Assembly: GCF_001411555.2 (NCBI RefSeq) | Contig: NC_049909.1 | Span: 17,098,623 to 17,162,622, forward strand | DNA length: 64,000 bases | Source of the DNA: Juglans regia | Lineage: Eukaryota; Streptophyta; Magnoliopsida; Fagales; Juglandaceae | Reading direction: 5' to 3' | In this document: piece after piece, positions 1 through 10,861 of the stretch | How the letters are laid out: every line of letters begins with the position of its first letter | Numbering within the stretch: the stretch's first letter is position 1 | Translations under genes and position numbers: made by a program | Notes under the pieces: generated by a model | Seen by the model: the letters and a program-made list of their open reading frames with translations, nothing else | Database searches by the model: none | What the model was told of the DNA's origin: nothing

Positions 1-117
1 AAACTCTTCACCAATTGTACATTTTATAAATAATCTAAATTAAAAAATTAAATTTTTTACTAAAAAAAAATCTATAAAAAGTCCAGTACCCTGCATTGGT
101 GATGACTGGCTTGTGGG

Positions 118-161
<44 letters not shown>

Positions 162-2001
162 CACTCCATCAAAGCATGAAGACCAAAGTCTCTACACAAC
201 ATTAAAAAGTTCAAAGAGATCAAATCATGGAAAAAAGGGTGGACTTTTTCAATCATCGAAATCTAGTATAAATGGTAGTTCTACCAATATGAGATGCCCC
301 CAAAATCACGAGCATTAAAAAAATAGATTTAAACTAAAATCATTTGACTAAAGTGCCAAATAAAAAACATTTAACTAAAAAAGGTTTCAAAATTAAAATA
401 CCACAGTGGAGTTACCCTACAGATTACGTGCAGATAAAGATTTTTTTTTTAAGAAAAAATAAGAGGGGAGAGAAAATCACTAACCCTAACAATAATTTTA
501 TATTGAAGGGAGTGAGGAAGCTTGTACCCGGCGAATAAAACGTTCGAGTCCCTGTGCAATTGCCTGATAAAGATGAAAAAAAGCAAGAAAATCAGGAGTT
601 TTATTAAGCTATTTTAGGAAAAGTAATAACTTAAAATGAATGGAACAATCAATTCAAATACAGTACATGCGAAGAATGTTGCCGATTGTGCTGTCCTCTC
701 TCCCGACGATGAAGGATGCAATGTTGATTATCTTCGCGTCCCTTTCGTAGACACTCTAAAAATTAAAATTAAAAGAAACTAAGAAAATGAGGGTCAGGGA
801 GAGGGGTTTAGAGGGAAATGTGTAGAAAGATACTTTTTGGTGCCTTCAGGGATGATGAAGCGTTCATAGCAATCAGGAGCGTTCATTTCTTCTTCTTCTT
901 TATGTGAATCTAAAAGTAAAAAAAAAAAAAAAAAAACCCAACTCTGCAGAAAACCACGGCATGCAAAGAAAAAAAAAGAAACCTATTTATTTTGTTCAGA
1001 AATCTGGAGACCAAAAATCCATCTACAATCCTCAAACCAGCTTCAACGACATGAAAAAAAACTCGCAAAGATGAAGACAAATAGAAGATCATATTTTTTA
1101 TCATCTACCACTACATCCAAAGAAAAAAAAAACCCATATATTTTGTTCAAAAATCTCTACAATCCTCAAACCTGGATGGAAAATAAACCCAACGCTGCAG
1201 AAAATAAACCTGAAGAGAGATGATGTAGAGACAAAGACGAAGAGAAAAAGTTTGGTTTTGGAGAGAGAAGACGAAAGAAAATATACAGAAAATGAAAGAG
1301 AAGATGGAAAGGAAAAAAAAAAGACTAAACCTGACCACTTATCCCTTCAGCCAACTCCAGATCTAAACCACTTACATCATCAAAAGACAAATAAACTCTC
1401 ACTTAAGCAGACACAAATGAACCCTACACGAGGGTAAAAATAACACGACACACAAAACACGTACTATTGACACAAGTAAAACCATTCCCTTTCCCATTAC
1501 CAAAACTAACTCACTGACACAATGCAACTAACGTACTAACACAAACCGGCAAAACAAAAAAAATGGAAAAGCTCAAAAGACAATTATATCCCTAAAATAC
1601 CCATAAACGCACTGCACACACATATATAGCAAAAGGATAAAAAAGAGATAACACGACACACACGGATTACACAAATGGAGGACGACAAAAACACTATTTA
1701 TTACTGTCCATACTATTTATCAAGGGATAACGTTTACCCAGACGAACTGACACAAACTCAAATCACCCCTTTCCCAACACTCAATGCACTAACACAAAAA
1801 AAATCCATCAGCCGATTCCTTTTCCCAAGACTTAAACAAAATACTATTATGTCCCTACAATACACGGATGAAATACATGATAGAAACTTAACAAAAGGAT
1901 AAAAATGGCATAACAAAAAAAACAAAGAAGGAAAAATGGACAAACAAAAATTATTGGCCATCACTGTTCCAAAGCAATAGACATTTTTTATCATAGAATA
2001 G

Positions 2002-2037
<36 letters not shown>

Positions 2038-2340
2038 ATACTACTCCCACACAAGGTATCGAAATTTGTAATGAATAGTATTTTGTATTCTCTTCTCAAG
2101 TGTATATTTTTTTAAAATACTAAAGAAACACACGCACACAAATGTGTAAGGAAAAAAACACAAAACACCATTCGGTACACATTCTCAGTGGAAATGACAT
2201 TTTTCAATATATATATATATATATATATTTACGTCAGATTATCTAATTTTATTTTTACATTACCAGGCTATATATGGTATATTATGATTGATTAGGGTTT
2301 GTCATGTTAGAACATGTGATATATGCTTGGACAAAAAATT
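1..2340. other. intergenic, no gene seen
   Basis: No open reading frame here resembles a known protein. The sequence is strongly A-rich on the plus strand (long purine/adenine runs near 920-1000 and 1300-1330) and contains two dinucleotide repeats, a TA tract near 130-159 and a TG tract at 2003-2034. The many CACAA/ACACGACAC-like words between 1440 and 1700 look like a decayed repeat, but I cannot assign a family. Confidence 0.6.
2003..2034. repeat. (TG)16 microsatellite
   Basis: Uninterrupted TG dinucleotide tract of about 16 units. It lies in gene-free DNA and is likely length-polymorphic. Confidence 0.95.
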
Positions 2341-2740
2341 AGAGAAAACTACACTTGAGTAGCCCTCGAACTACCACACTATATATTTGCAATCACTTTC
2401 AAACTATAAATTTTGACAATTATGATACCTTAAATTACAAAACAATTGCAATCTGCCACAACTGGCCTTATGAAGTTGCTTGACAAAAACATCCCTAAAC
2501 AAATTTAAAAAGAAAAATTATTGGGGAAAAAAATAAGTAAAAAAAAAAACTGTGGGTTTTTTTTTTAATTTAGTATAATTACATTGTCACTTTTATGGGT
2601 GATTTTAACATTTAAAAGGAAAATCGGATAAATTGTGATTTTTTAGTAGCTTGGCGGATAATTGCCCATATTGATAGTTTTGGGTACGATTGCAAATGAT
2701 ACGAGAATTTGAAGGAAATATATATGTGTATTTTCCCCCA
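2341..2740. mobile_element. decayed long-TIR element (MITE or MULE-like)
   Basis: The two ends are imperfect inverted copies. The left end reads AGAGAAAACTACACTTGAG, and the reverse complement of the right end reads GGGGAAAATACACATATAT. Farther in, TTTGCAATC, AAACTAT and GCAATTAT-like words also recur in inverted order on both sides. The roughly 400-bp core codes for nothing. Long degenerate inverted ends fit a Mutator-like or unclassified MITE. I could not recognise a target-site duplication. Confidence 0.45.
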
Positions 2741-5700
2741 ATAAATTAATCTAAAGGTATTCCCCAAGAACTTGATTTGTAGTGTATTATATATTGGAGA
2801 ATAATAACTTTCTAGGAATGTCATACCTCGTACTTGGGGGTGAACCATTTAATCTGATATACACAATAATAAGAACTTGAGTACACAAAAATTCATCCAA
2901 AACATAAATCACTTCACCAAAGTAATGCACTCAAAACGTAGGCCATGTTTACCCATGTGGCAAGTTTGTGCATTATGCAGATAGCCAAACAGAACATAAA
3001 TTGCATTGTCAATAAAGTGATTGCACTCAGAATAGAGGCCACTACTATAACCTGTGGCAGGCCAGCCTGTAACCAAAGCATAATAGAATCTTTTGCCTCA
3101 GGGTTTTCATATGCAATATCATATCATAATAGAGTATTGAGCGTATAAATATCATCTAATCGGATCAAATATTTCCAAATTTCATATTCACAATATTATC
3201 TATTGTAGAGAAACATAGTACAAAAATTGCTCATGTATACACCAGTTATGATAAAATGTTAAATTCTAAAGTTCAAAGACAGAGACTAGTAGTACAAAAA
3301 ATAACCGAGGCTATTTTCATAACAACCTGTGCAGGTTTTCACAAGATCAACCTCAGTTAGTTTTTTGGAAAAGTCTAGAATCGGAGAGTCGCTTACCTGG
3401 ACATTTTAACATTTCTGGATTTTCTCACAACAATGTCAATCGAATATTAATCGACACCTAAGAATAGGCATTTAACTTGTGTCAATTTCCAATTGTGTAA
3501 ATATCCAATTACGCACATACTTTGTAATGAAAACTTGAGATGCTTGAATAACCTATACTCATAAAGCCTAAATTATCATAACCCTAAAATGTCATCACTC
3601 CCCAAATCATTCATATCCACACAATTTCTCCAGAAATTACAGAACTAACCCTAGCAATATTTCCACCTCAAGACAATCTATTTTCTCTTGATTTCATCAT
3701 AAAATATCATTGACCCTAAACGATTCATTCGAACTCGTGTAACTTGTGACTGTGGTGTGCTTAAAAATAGTAATCCTCTCACGATGCACACCAAACTCGT
3801 TCCTAACATAAACCTAAAACATGTGCATGTTCACATTAAAAATGAGGGGCTGGTCGTGACTGTGGGTGGAGCTGGGTGGCATCAGAACACGTTGTAGCTT
3901 ACCTCCCATGGTTGGTCTTGCTTCTAGAAGAGAGAAATAGGGGTTGGGCTTGGGCTTGGGTTTGGACTCACATCAGTGATATTTGAATGGGAGTGGAGAT
4001 GGTTGTTAGGCCTCAATATGACGGTCACCAGAGTCTGACTAGGATGGCATATGGCTCCAATTGGTGCACATTTGGCTGCTAAGTTGCACTGTTTTTGGTA
4101 TCGGAGAACAAGAGATGTTTGAGCATGGTTTACAGCAAAGGGAGAGGTGGTCCTCTGTGGTGGTGTTTGGTGCTATCTGTGGCTGAGGGAAGTGCTAAGT
4201 ATGTAGGTTGCGGCTACTGATAAACAATGTAAGACCGAGGGGCTTACCTATTTCATTCTTATTGTTATAGATTCCAGGTTAAAGGGTTCAGGGTACGGGG
4301 CATGACAAGTAATCGGGAAAGAAAAAGGGGACTACTACTCTGCCGCCTAGCAGTAACCGCTGGGCGTGCCCCCTAGGCCAAATGTCATTTTTTTTCCTTT
4401 TTTCACATTTTTGAATATTTGTAAATATTTTAATAAAAAATATATTAATATATTAATAATCACTTTCTTAATTATTAAATAAATAAATAAATAAATATAT
4501 GAACTATCAAAATAAAATGATGAAATCATGAGACATAGTAGCATTAGGAACTAACGGAAAAATTAAACGTAGAAGATCCAAATGTTTTATTAATAATCTT
4601 GAAGAAAGTATCTATTTGAAAAGTGTACTTTCTTCGGGCTTGTCAATAAATAAATGTAAAACGATGTTGTGTGCGATCAAAAGTAATCAGCCAATTCTAC
4701 CTATCATATGCAAGGGAAAGCATCAAATCCAATCGCCATTAATTAAAAAGCAACATTTGGAACCCATAGAATTTCATCACTAATTTGTACGTACTATTCA
4801 TTAAAGACTTTATATACATGCACAAATCAATGTGTCGTTAAGTTGGTTCTCCAACTTGAAGATTTTAAATGAGTTGACATAAATAAATAAAATCAGTCAT
4901 ACATCATTAATTTATTATTCAGATAATATTGTCCGGTATATTTATATGAGTAGCAATAAATATTACAGGGCCTACTTGATGTGTCTTTCTCGCTCACCCA
5001 CTTGAGACATTTAAATTCGGATGATAATTTTAATTAAAAAAAATTTCCGTGTCAAATATATAGAGCCTCTAGCGATTTATCCATATTAGATTTGGTAGTT
5101 GCTTAGGACATTTTCAATATAAGCAATGTTATTCTAAGACTTGTACACTACACACCATCTATATGACATCTACATCACTTAACTTAACTGGTATTATAAT
5201 AAAGTAATTCATAATTTCATTGGATCAAATAATTCGAGTTAGGCTTGAAAAGTGCACTTAATTATAGAACATTCAACATGACTTGCCAGCTTATTAGTTT
5301 GAGTTGCGCAATGCCTAGCAAACTAAAGGGTCTTTCTCTTGCAAGCCCATGCATGTAAAAAAACTAAGTACTTATAATATTAGATGAGTGATACAAATAT
5401 AAAGAGATTTTATAAAAATAAATTTATAAATAATTTTATAATCTAACGTATCATATAAAAATATATCTGCTTATGAATCTTTTTGTAGGTAAAATATTCA
5501 TCATAAGAGAGTATTTTTAAAAGGGGGCAGCTAGAGCCACCGAGGATTTCTACCGACTGTGTAAATCAAAGCCATCACGATGATCAAAGACAAATCAGGA
5601 AAATGAAATTATTAAATAGATCAATAATAGTAGTGATCAGGCGAGGAAAAAAAGAACTCAGATGCTAAAAGAAAGGAAAAAGAAAAAAAGATTACAGAGG

Positions 5701-5919
5701 TGACAGTACTAATTTATGTATGCAAGTAATTAAACTCGTATGCTACAAATTAATTGGTATTTTTGTGCTGTAAATATGTACAATATTTATATATTGTATG
5801 TCCATTTAGAGACTGCCATAATATTCAACTAACAAACTTCTACATGAACTCTGCTAGCTATGCGACAATGTACTAATTTCCTTCACACACTGGTTATTCC
5901 TCATGATTGTACAGCTCCT
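2741..5919. other. intergenic, no gene seen
   Basis: No recognisable coding sequence. A GC-richer stretch at about 3840-4320 has no long open frame or recognised protein similarity. At about 4340-4540 there is an AT-rich block with a CTTAATTATTAAATAAATA core like that of the palindromic MITEs elsewhere in the window. At about 5375-5515 there is a copy of the AT-rich repeat with an ATCTAACGTATCATAT core that recurs at 34.4, 43.9 and 55.9 kb. Confidence 0.5.
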
Positions 5920-8900
5920 TCATAACTTATTTGAATTCTTTCCTTCTAATTTAAGGTTGTGGATTCTTTGGCGTAGTCTTCGGCGGTGGTCGTGTATTTT
6001 CCAAAGGCCATGTCCCAATATAACGGCAGAGTATATGCCATGGGTGATAATGGGAGCAAGAATGTTATTTGTCTGTCATATTTAAAAACCAGATGATCTA
6101 TTAGTTTCATTCTCTTGAAACTAAAATGATAAAGCTACCAGCATAAAGAAATCGTCATCATAAACTGAACTTACCTGGATCCATTCAAAACCAAGGTAAA
6201 GTGCCAAAAGTCCTTCCAGGAGGGGAGAATATATCTTTTTCATTTGCCTCTTCTGATACCATGCTGCAATCATTCTCCAGAATCAGATGAATCAAAGAAA
6301 TTGGGATCAGATATCACACAGAGGTAGAATATGCATGCAGTGCGATACTTCATTCTGTCCAAGATTCTTGACAGATAATGAGGTGACAAAATCACCATTT
6401 CTCCACACAATTTAAGTGAGAAGACATGGATTTTTCAGAAAGGAGAGAGATCAGCTTAGGACAAGTTCTTAATATAAAGAAATTAGAGGTTAGATATAAG
6501 AGTAATGATTTGTATAAGCCCCAGATATACAAGCCATGTGCAGTCCCTTTGTAAAAAAGTGAGCCCCACCATCCAAAAATGTGAAAAATCTACTTTTTCT
6601 AGTTGGACCCACTTTTTACAAAGGGCTTACACGAGACTTTCACACTTTACACTTGTATTTAGCATTACTCTAGATATAATGCTGATAGTGGCTACTGGGA
6701 TAAAAATAGTCCAATAGACTTTACATAGCCATTCTAGGTGAAATGGAATGACCACCACAATCACCATCAATAACAATAAATAAAATGAATGATCAGAACA
6801 TTGACTACAATATCCCAACACTTGGTTTCAAAATCATGGAAAAGAAACAAGATTATTTTCAAATAATAACTAAAGAAGGTGCTACCATAGTAGATATTTT
6901 GTTAGGGAAGGGATTGAACCTGAAAAGAGCTTTTTCAGATCTTCGCGACCAGAACGAGACTGCAAAACTGGAGCAACAACATACGTAGGATCTGAAGAAA
7001 AATAAAATGAACAACTGAGCAATCAAACTTGAGAGTTTTGTGTTTAGAAAACATTTCCTTAATAAAATCAAACCTTTTGGGGAAGCAGCTGCATAATAGA
7101 GAGAACCTGTAAGGCAAGCTGTAACCACAGCTGCAAACGCCTGAGCAAATGGAACAAAAGGAGGTAGCACCCCAGTCTACACTTTGAAGAAACTTCTAAC
7201 AATTAGTCACAATAAATATTTGTATTACTACTGATGACAGGAAGGAGCATGTCTCAGGCACATACCAGAGATGCCATTCCTCGAGCATCAGTTACAAGAT
7301 CGGTGCCCCTTAGAAATATATCAGCCAATGCTCCCTATGAAGTTGCACAAACAAAGGAAATATATATCAGTAATAATGAAGTAAAACAACTCAGAAATTA
7401 AAGTATCACGATTAAAATTTTTCAGCAGAAAGCAATTCATTAACTACATAGCTTCCATGGTGTCTGAGATACAATAAACAAGTGCATATACAAAGAAAAT
7501 ATTAAAAAAAAAAAAAAGGCAGAAAACAGTTATCCCAATTGTAATAAAGTGGGTGCATGTATCTTTATGTGTTTCTAATCCTTAGGTAGGTGCTTTCTTT
7601 TTTATACATCACATGTACTTGGGCTAGGCATATCCAAAAAGTTTTTGTTTACCTTATAAAGGGGGTGCTAGCTAGTAGTGGGGCGCGGGCGCGCCCCCTC
7701 CCTCTTGATTTGTCGAGGTAAATTTCCATGGAATGTCGAACACATGGAACGACTCCAAACATCCTAATTTCAGTAAGAAGAGTTACCCGATTCCATTTCA
7801 CCATGCTGATTCATTTTCTAACATTAATTATTAGCTTCCAAATTTTGCAACAATTACTTGGTATGAATGTGAAAACATCGTATGGATAAATGCAAACTTC
7901 ACCAAATATAGCAAAGTAGGCTTCCAGTTAAAATGAATAAACTTAGCGTCCTTTTATGACACTGACAATCTCGACACATACTTCAAAGTTAAAATGTTAC
8001 TCCTTGACTCGTAAACTTCAAGGATTACATCTCCTCAGTCTGAAATATCTCAAGTAGTATCTCTTAACCTATATATTAAGGTAGAAATTAACACATATTT
8101 ATGAGAACATACTTGAACTGCAGCCCTGTAAAAAAGCTCCTCTCCCACTGAGCTTGCGGCAACAATCATTATAAACTGCAAAAAGTGAAGGATAATTAAA
8201 CCATTTCCTTTACACTATCTCTGAATGACACTCATAGAGTAAACCACGCAACTATTAGATAATCTACCTGCCAAGACGACATTCCATAGAAAAAGTTCCA
8301 TAGCTCCTCATCCTCCACATCTCTGATTGCACGAGCATGGGGTGACAACTTCACAACTTCATCCTATAACCAAGTCAATATGGTAAGGTATTATTGCGTG
8401 TGTGTATATAATATAATAATAATGTCGACCACTAATTCAAGGATCAGTCCATGTAAAACTACCATGGAAAGGTCACAGTGACCCTCACCAGTCCCCCCCC
8501 CCCCCCCCCCCAAAAAAAAAAAATCTAAAACTTAGACAGTGTTGACAAGAAACCGAACCCAAGATACTCTGTCCCTTTAGATTCAAACTACGTAATTGCT
8601 CAAGATACAGCAAGTCAGGACGCAATATAAGAAATAAAGCACAAATCAACAGAAACAAGTGAACACGAGAGGGAGTTTGTAAAACTTGTAAATAATGAAT
8701 CAATGAATCAAAGCTTACATCTAGTATAAACAGAAGGGCCATGATTGGAGGAGCAGCATATCCAAGTCCTTGTAGTATGGCATCTAATGATGGATGGAAA
8801 CCTCCCATAGAATCGATTCCGCTCATTGAGCATATGAACCTTCCTGCTAGAGCCATTGCACCATATATGCCTGATATAACCAAACCACAATTAACATTAT

Positions 8901-10569
8901 GTGGAGAGCGAGAGAGAGAGATTTTAGAAAAAAATATCAGCATACAGTTTTTCGTCACAGTAAACATTATGAGGTTTTTCATTACTAACATACAAACATA
9001 AAGAGAGCAACAGAAGAAAAGACCCAAATTCAAATTTTGAACATCAGCACGCTAAGTTTATTCCATGATTAATCGAGATATGTTAAGTTAATGACATTGT
9101 TATTTTGGGTTGCGACAAGTTAATTGGTAAGTATATTTGTGTGAAGCTATAAGCAAACCAATCGATCGCTTCACTCTCTGTGTGGAAACCCCTCCCCGAG
9201 AACTTCTCCCACCAGAAAAGCCCACATCGGAGAATTTGAGCTTCTCCCTTCCTCCACGTCCTCTAGCTCCTTTCCGGGTTGCTCCTCCTTCTTTCTAATT
9301 TATTTCCCTCTGCTAATTTTTCTTCTTCTCTCTTAGGAATTTTGAAGATAGATACGGTTTTCCACAAATCAAAGCACCAGAGGCTTCCTATCATTATAAT
9401 CGCCATCCTTTTCTTCACCACTACCAGCCATCAGCCGTCCCTTGGCTTCCTATCATTAGAACAGACTCTTGACTGCGCCATCATCGGGCGCGTGGCCGCC
9501 ACAAGCCACCTCCAAGTCTTGGTTTCCGGACCTCTTTCGATCCATTTTTTTTGTGACCAGCTTCTACCGGGTTGCCTCCGACTCATTTACCTGCCTTCTA
9601 ATTCCTTTCTTTCACCATTTTCATTCTCCTTTCGTTTTGCCGTTAAAATCTTGGGTTTGCCGCCATCCGCCCTCCCGTAGCCATCACACACCCAGCTCCG
9701 GTCTGACCATTCGATTATCCGTTACTCTCTACACCTGGATCAACATTTCAACGTGCACGTGGGGCCCACATGTCCGAAGACAATCATAATTATTTTCCTT
9801 TTCAAGGATATGGAGGATGAGGGTTACGGAACCTCCAGATCCGAAACAATCAAGTCCGGGTACAGCTTTTAGCCGTAGCATCGTAGTTTCCCAACATGAT
9901 ATCAAAACCCGTCCATAGCAGTCCTTTCCTCGATTACGCCAGGAAATAAGGACCCAGATTGCCAGTTCATAGTTTTGGTTTCATTGCCCGGTTTACAAAG
10001 GGATGTTTATCGGATTCTCCACCATTCATTTTGCATCTCTCTTTAAAAAAATCCGGTAAGTACATCAATATCAGTAAAAGGTCCTCAGAGAAGCCTAAAA
10101 ACCTTCTTTAGTCAGTTTGATGTACTGCTCGATCCCAAAAGCACGAAAGGTTGACTACACTTTCCAACTACTCCCATACCCGCATAACTAAAAAGCATCA
10201 CAAAAAAAAAAAAAAAAAAAACGAGGAAAAATGGAACTGACCGATTCCGTAACCGAGCCTGACGACGGCGCCAATCTTCTCCCAAACGGGGATCTCGGCC
10301 TCGCCGAAGCTCATATCAAATGTGGTCACCTCCATGGCCGGGCTCGTGAACCTTCCTGCTGGCCCATCCCCCCCTCCCTCTATTCTCCCATCAATCCGCT
10401 CGCCACTCCGCTCCGAAGAGGCCCTAACGCACCGTGTGGCGACCCGTACTCCTCCGTGGGAGCAGAACCTATTCTTCTTTCTCACCGGAGACTCACCGAG
10501 CCTCGAGCAAAGCCCGGCTATTCTGGGCAACGACGTCGTCGTTGAAGTGAACGACATCGAGGGGAGCAA
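5920..10569 (-). CDS. BCM1: CAAX-protease-like thylakoid protein (BCM/G type)
   Basis: Predicted 374-aa plastid membrane protein in nine exons, all with GT/AG borders and matching phase: 10569-10242, 8870-8719, 8363-8268, 8175-8113, 7334-7266, 7176-7074, 6991-6920, 6263-6175 and 6072-5920. Residues 1 to about 55 are rich in Ser, Thr and Arg and look like a chloroplast transit peptide. The CPBP-family EExxxR motif is present as GEELFYR (E204, E205, R209). The later CPBP motifs are altered: no FxxxH is seen around residues 246-255, and the C-terminal ITHGIYS has Ser where Asn/Asp is usual. Hydrophobic segments occur near 111-125, 145-160, 193-202, 245-265 and 305-345. In Arabidopsis, BCM1/BCM2 control chlorophyll synthesis and breakdown at the thylakoid; soybean G is a related stay-green and dormancy gene. 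BCM1 versus BCM2 is not resolvable from one copy; the BCM family call is firm. Confidence 0.88.
6501..6671. mobile_element. fold-back MITE (AGTAATG family), BCM intron 7
   Basis: Imperfect hairpin whose ends read AGTAATGATTTGTATAAG and, in reverse complement, AGTAATGCTAAATACAAG. The centre holds inverted copies of a GGGCTTAC/CTTTGTAAAAAGTG block and a purine-rich CCCAC motif. It lies in the intron between exons 7 and 8 of the BCM gene. Relatives are at 20.9, 25.75, 38.8, 45.5, 54.1 and 63.8 kb. Confidence 0.7.
8493..8523. repeat. C19-A12 homopolymer junction
   Basis: Nineteen C directly followed by twelve A, inside the intron between exons 2 and 3 of the BCM gene (G-run then T-run order reversed on the sense strand). 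The tract length is probably unstable or partly a sequencing artefact. Confidence 0.8.
9081..9896 (+). mobile_element. possible LTR plus degenerate primer-binding site
   Basis: In BCM intron 1 the segment starts TGTTAAGTTA and ends TTTCCCAACA, giving TGTT...AACA ends like an LTR. It is followed at once by TGATATCAAAACCC, which resembles the TGGTATCAGAGCC site complementary to initiator tRNA-Met. The interior is pyrimidine-rich and more GC-rich than the flanking intron. I did not find a second LTR or a target-site duplication, so this would be a fragment. It may equally be ordinary intron. Confidence 0.3.
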
Positions 10570-10813
10570 TTGGTAAAGGAAAGAGTTAAGTGAAGGGACC
10601 GATGGTCTTCGTCTTCTTCTCCATCTCCGTCTTGGTGTTATCTAATGAGATTAGCTTGGCGTGACGTCTGAGAAGTACTACTACTAGCCACTAGGCAGGT
10701 CTTTCTGAGCTTTGAGTGGGATTCATTGGTCGTCTCCGACAGAGGACGGTCCGGATATCCAGCTGCCCAATGAGGTACAAACACGTTGACAAATGTTATG
10801 TTCGGAATTTAAA

Positions 10814-10819
10814 CACGTG
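10814..10819 (-). promoter_or_regulatory. G-box (CACGTG) upstream of BCM gene
   Basis: A palindromic CACGTG about 245 bp upstream of the BCM start codon. G-boxes are bound by bZIP and bHLH factors, including light-signalling ones, which would suit a chlorophyll-homeostasis gene. Position is the only evidence. Confidence 0.35.
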
Positions 10820-10861
10820 GGCTAACCAGAATGGTTGATTGTTATTTTTATTTAATAATTT

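Noticed and set aside
525..575. tRNA-like B-box (CGTTCGAGTCC)
   Set aside because: No A-box, acceptor stem or anticodon arm could be formed around it.
8485..9033. 182-codon minus-strand frame taken as one gene
   Set aside because: Only 8870-8719 is exon (BCM exon 2). The frame reads through both splice sites into introns, including the poly-C/poly-A tract.
9279..9789. Two overlapping plus-strand ORFs in BCM intron 1
   Set aside because: Low-complexity Leu/Ser/Phe content from a pyrimidine-rich stretch; no family resemblance, and it lies in an intron.
10231..10576. Plus-strand ORFs opposite BCM exon 1
   Set aside because: Antisense shadows of the GC-rich transit-peptide exon.
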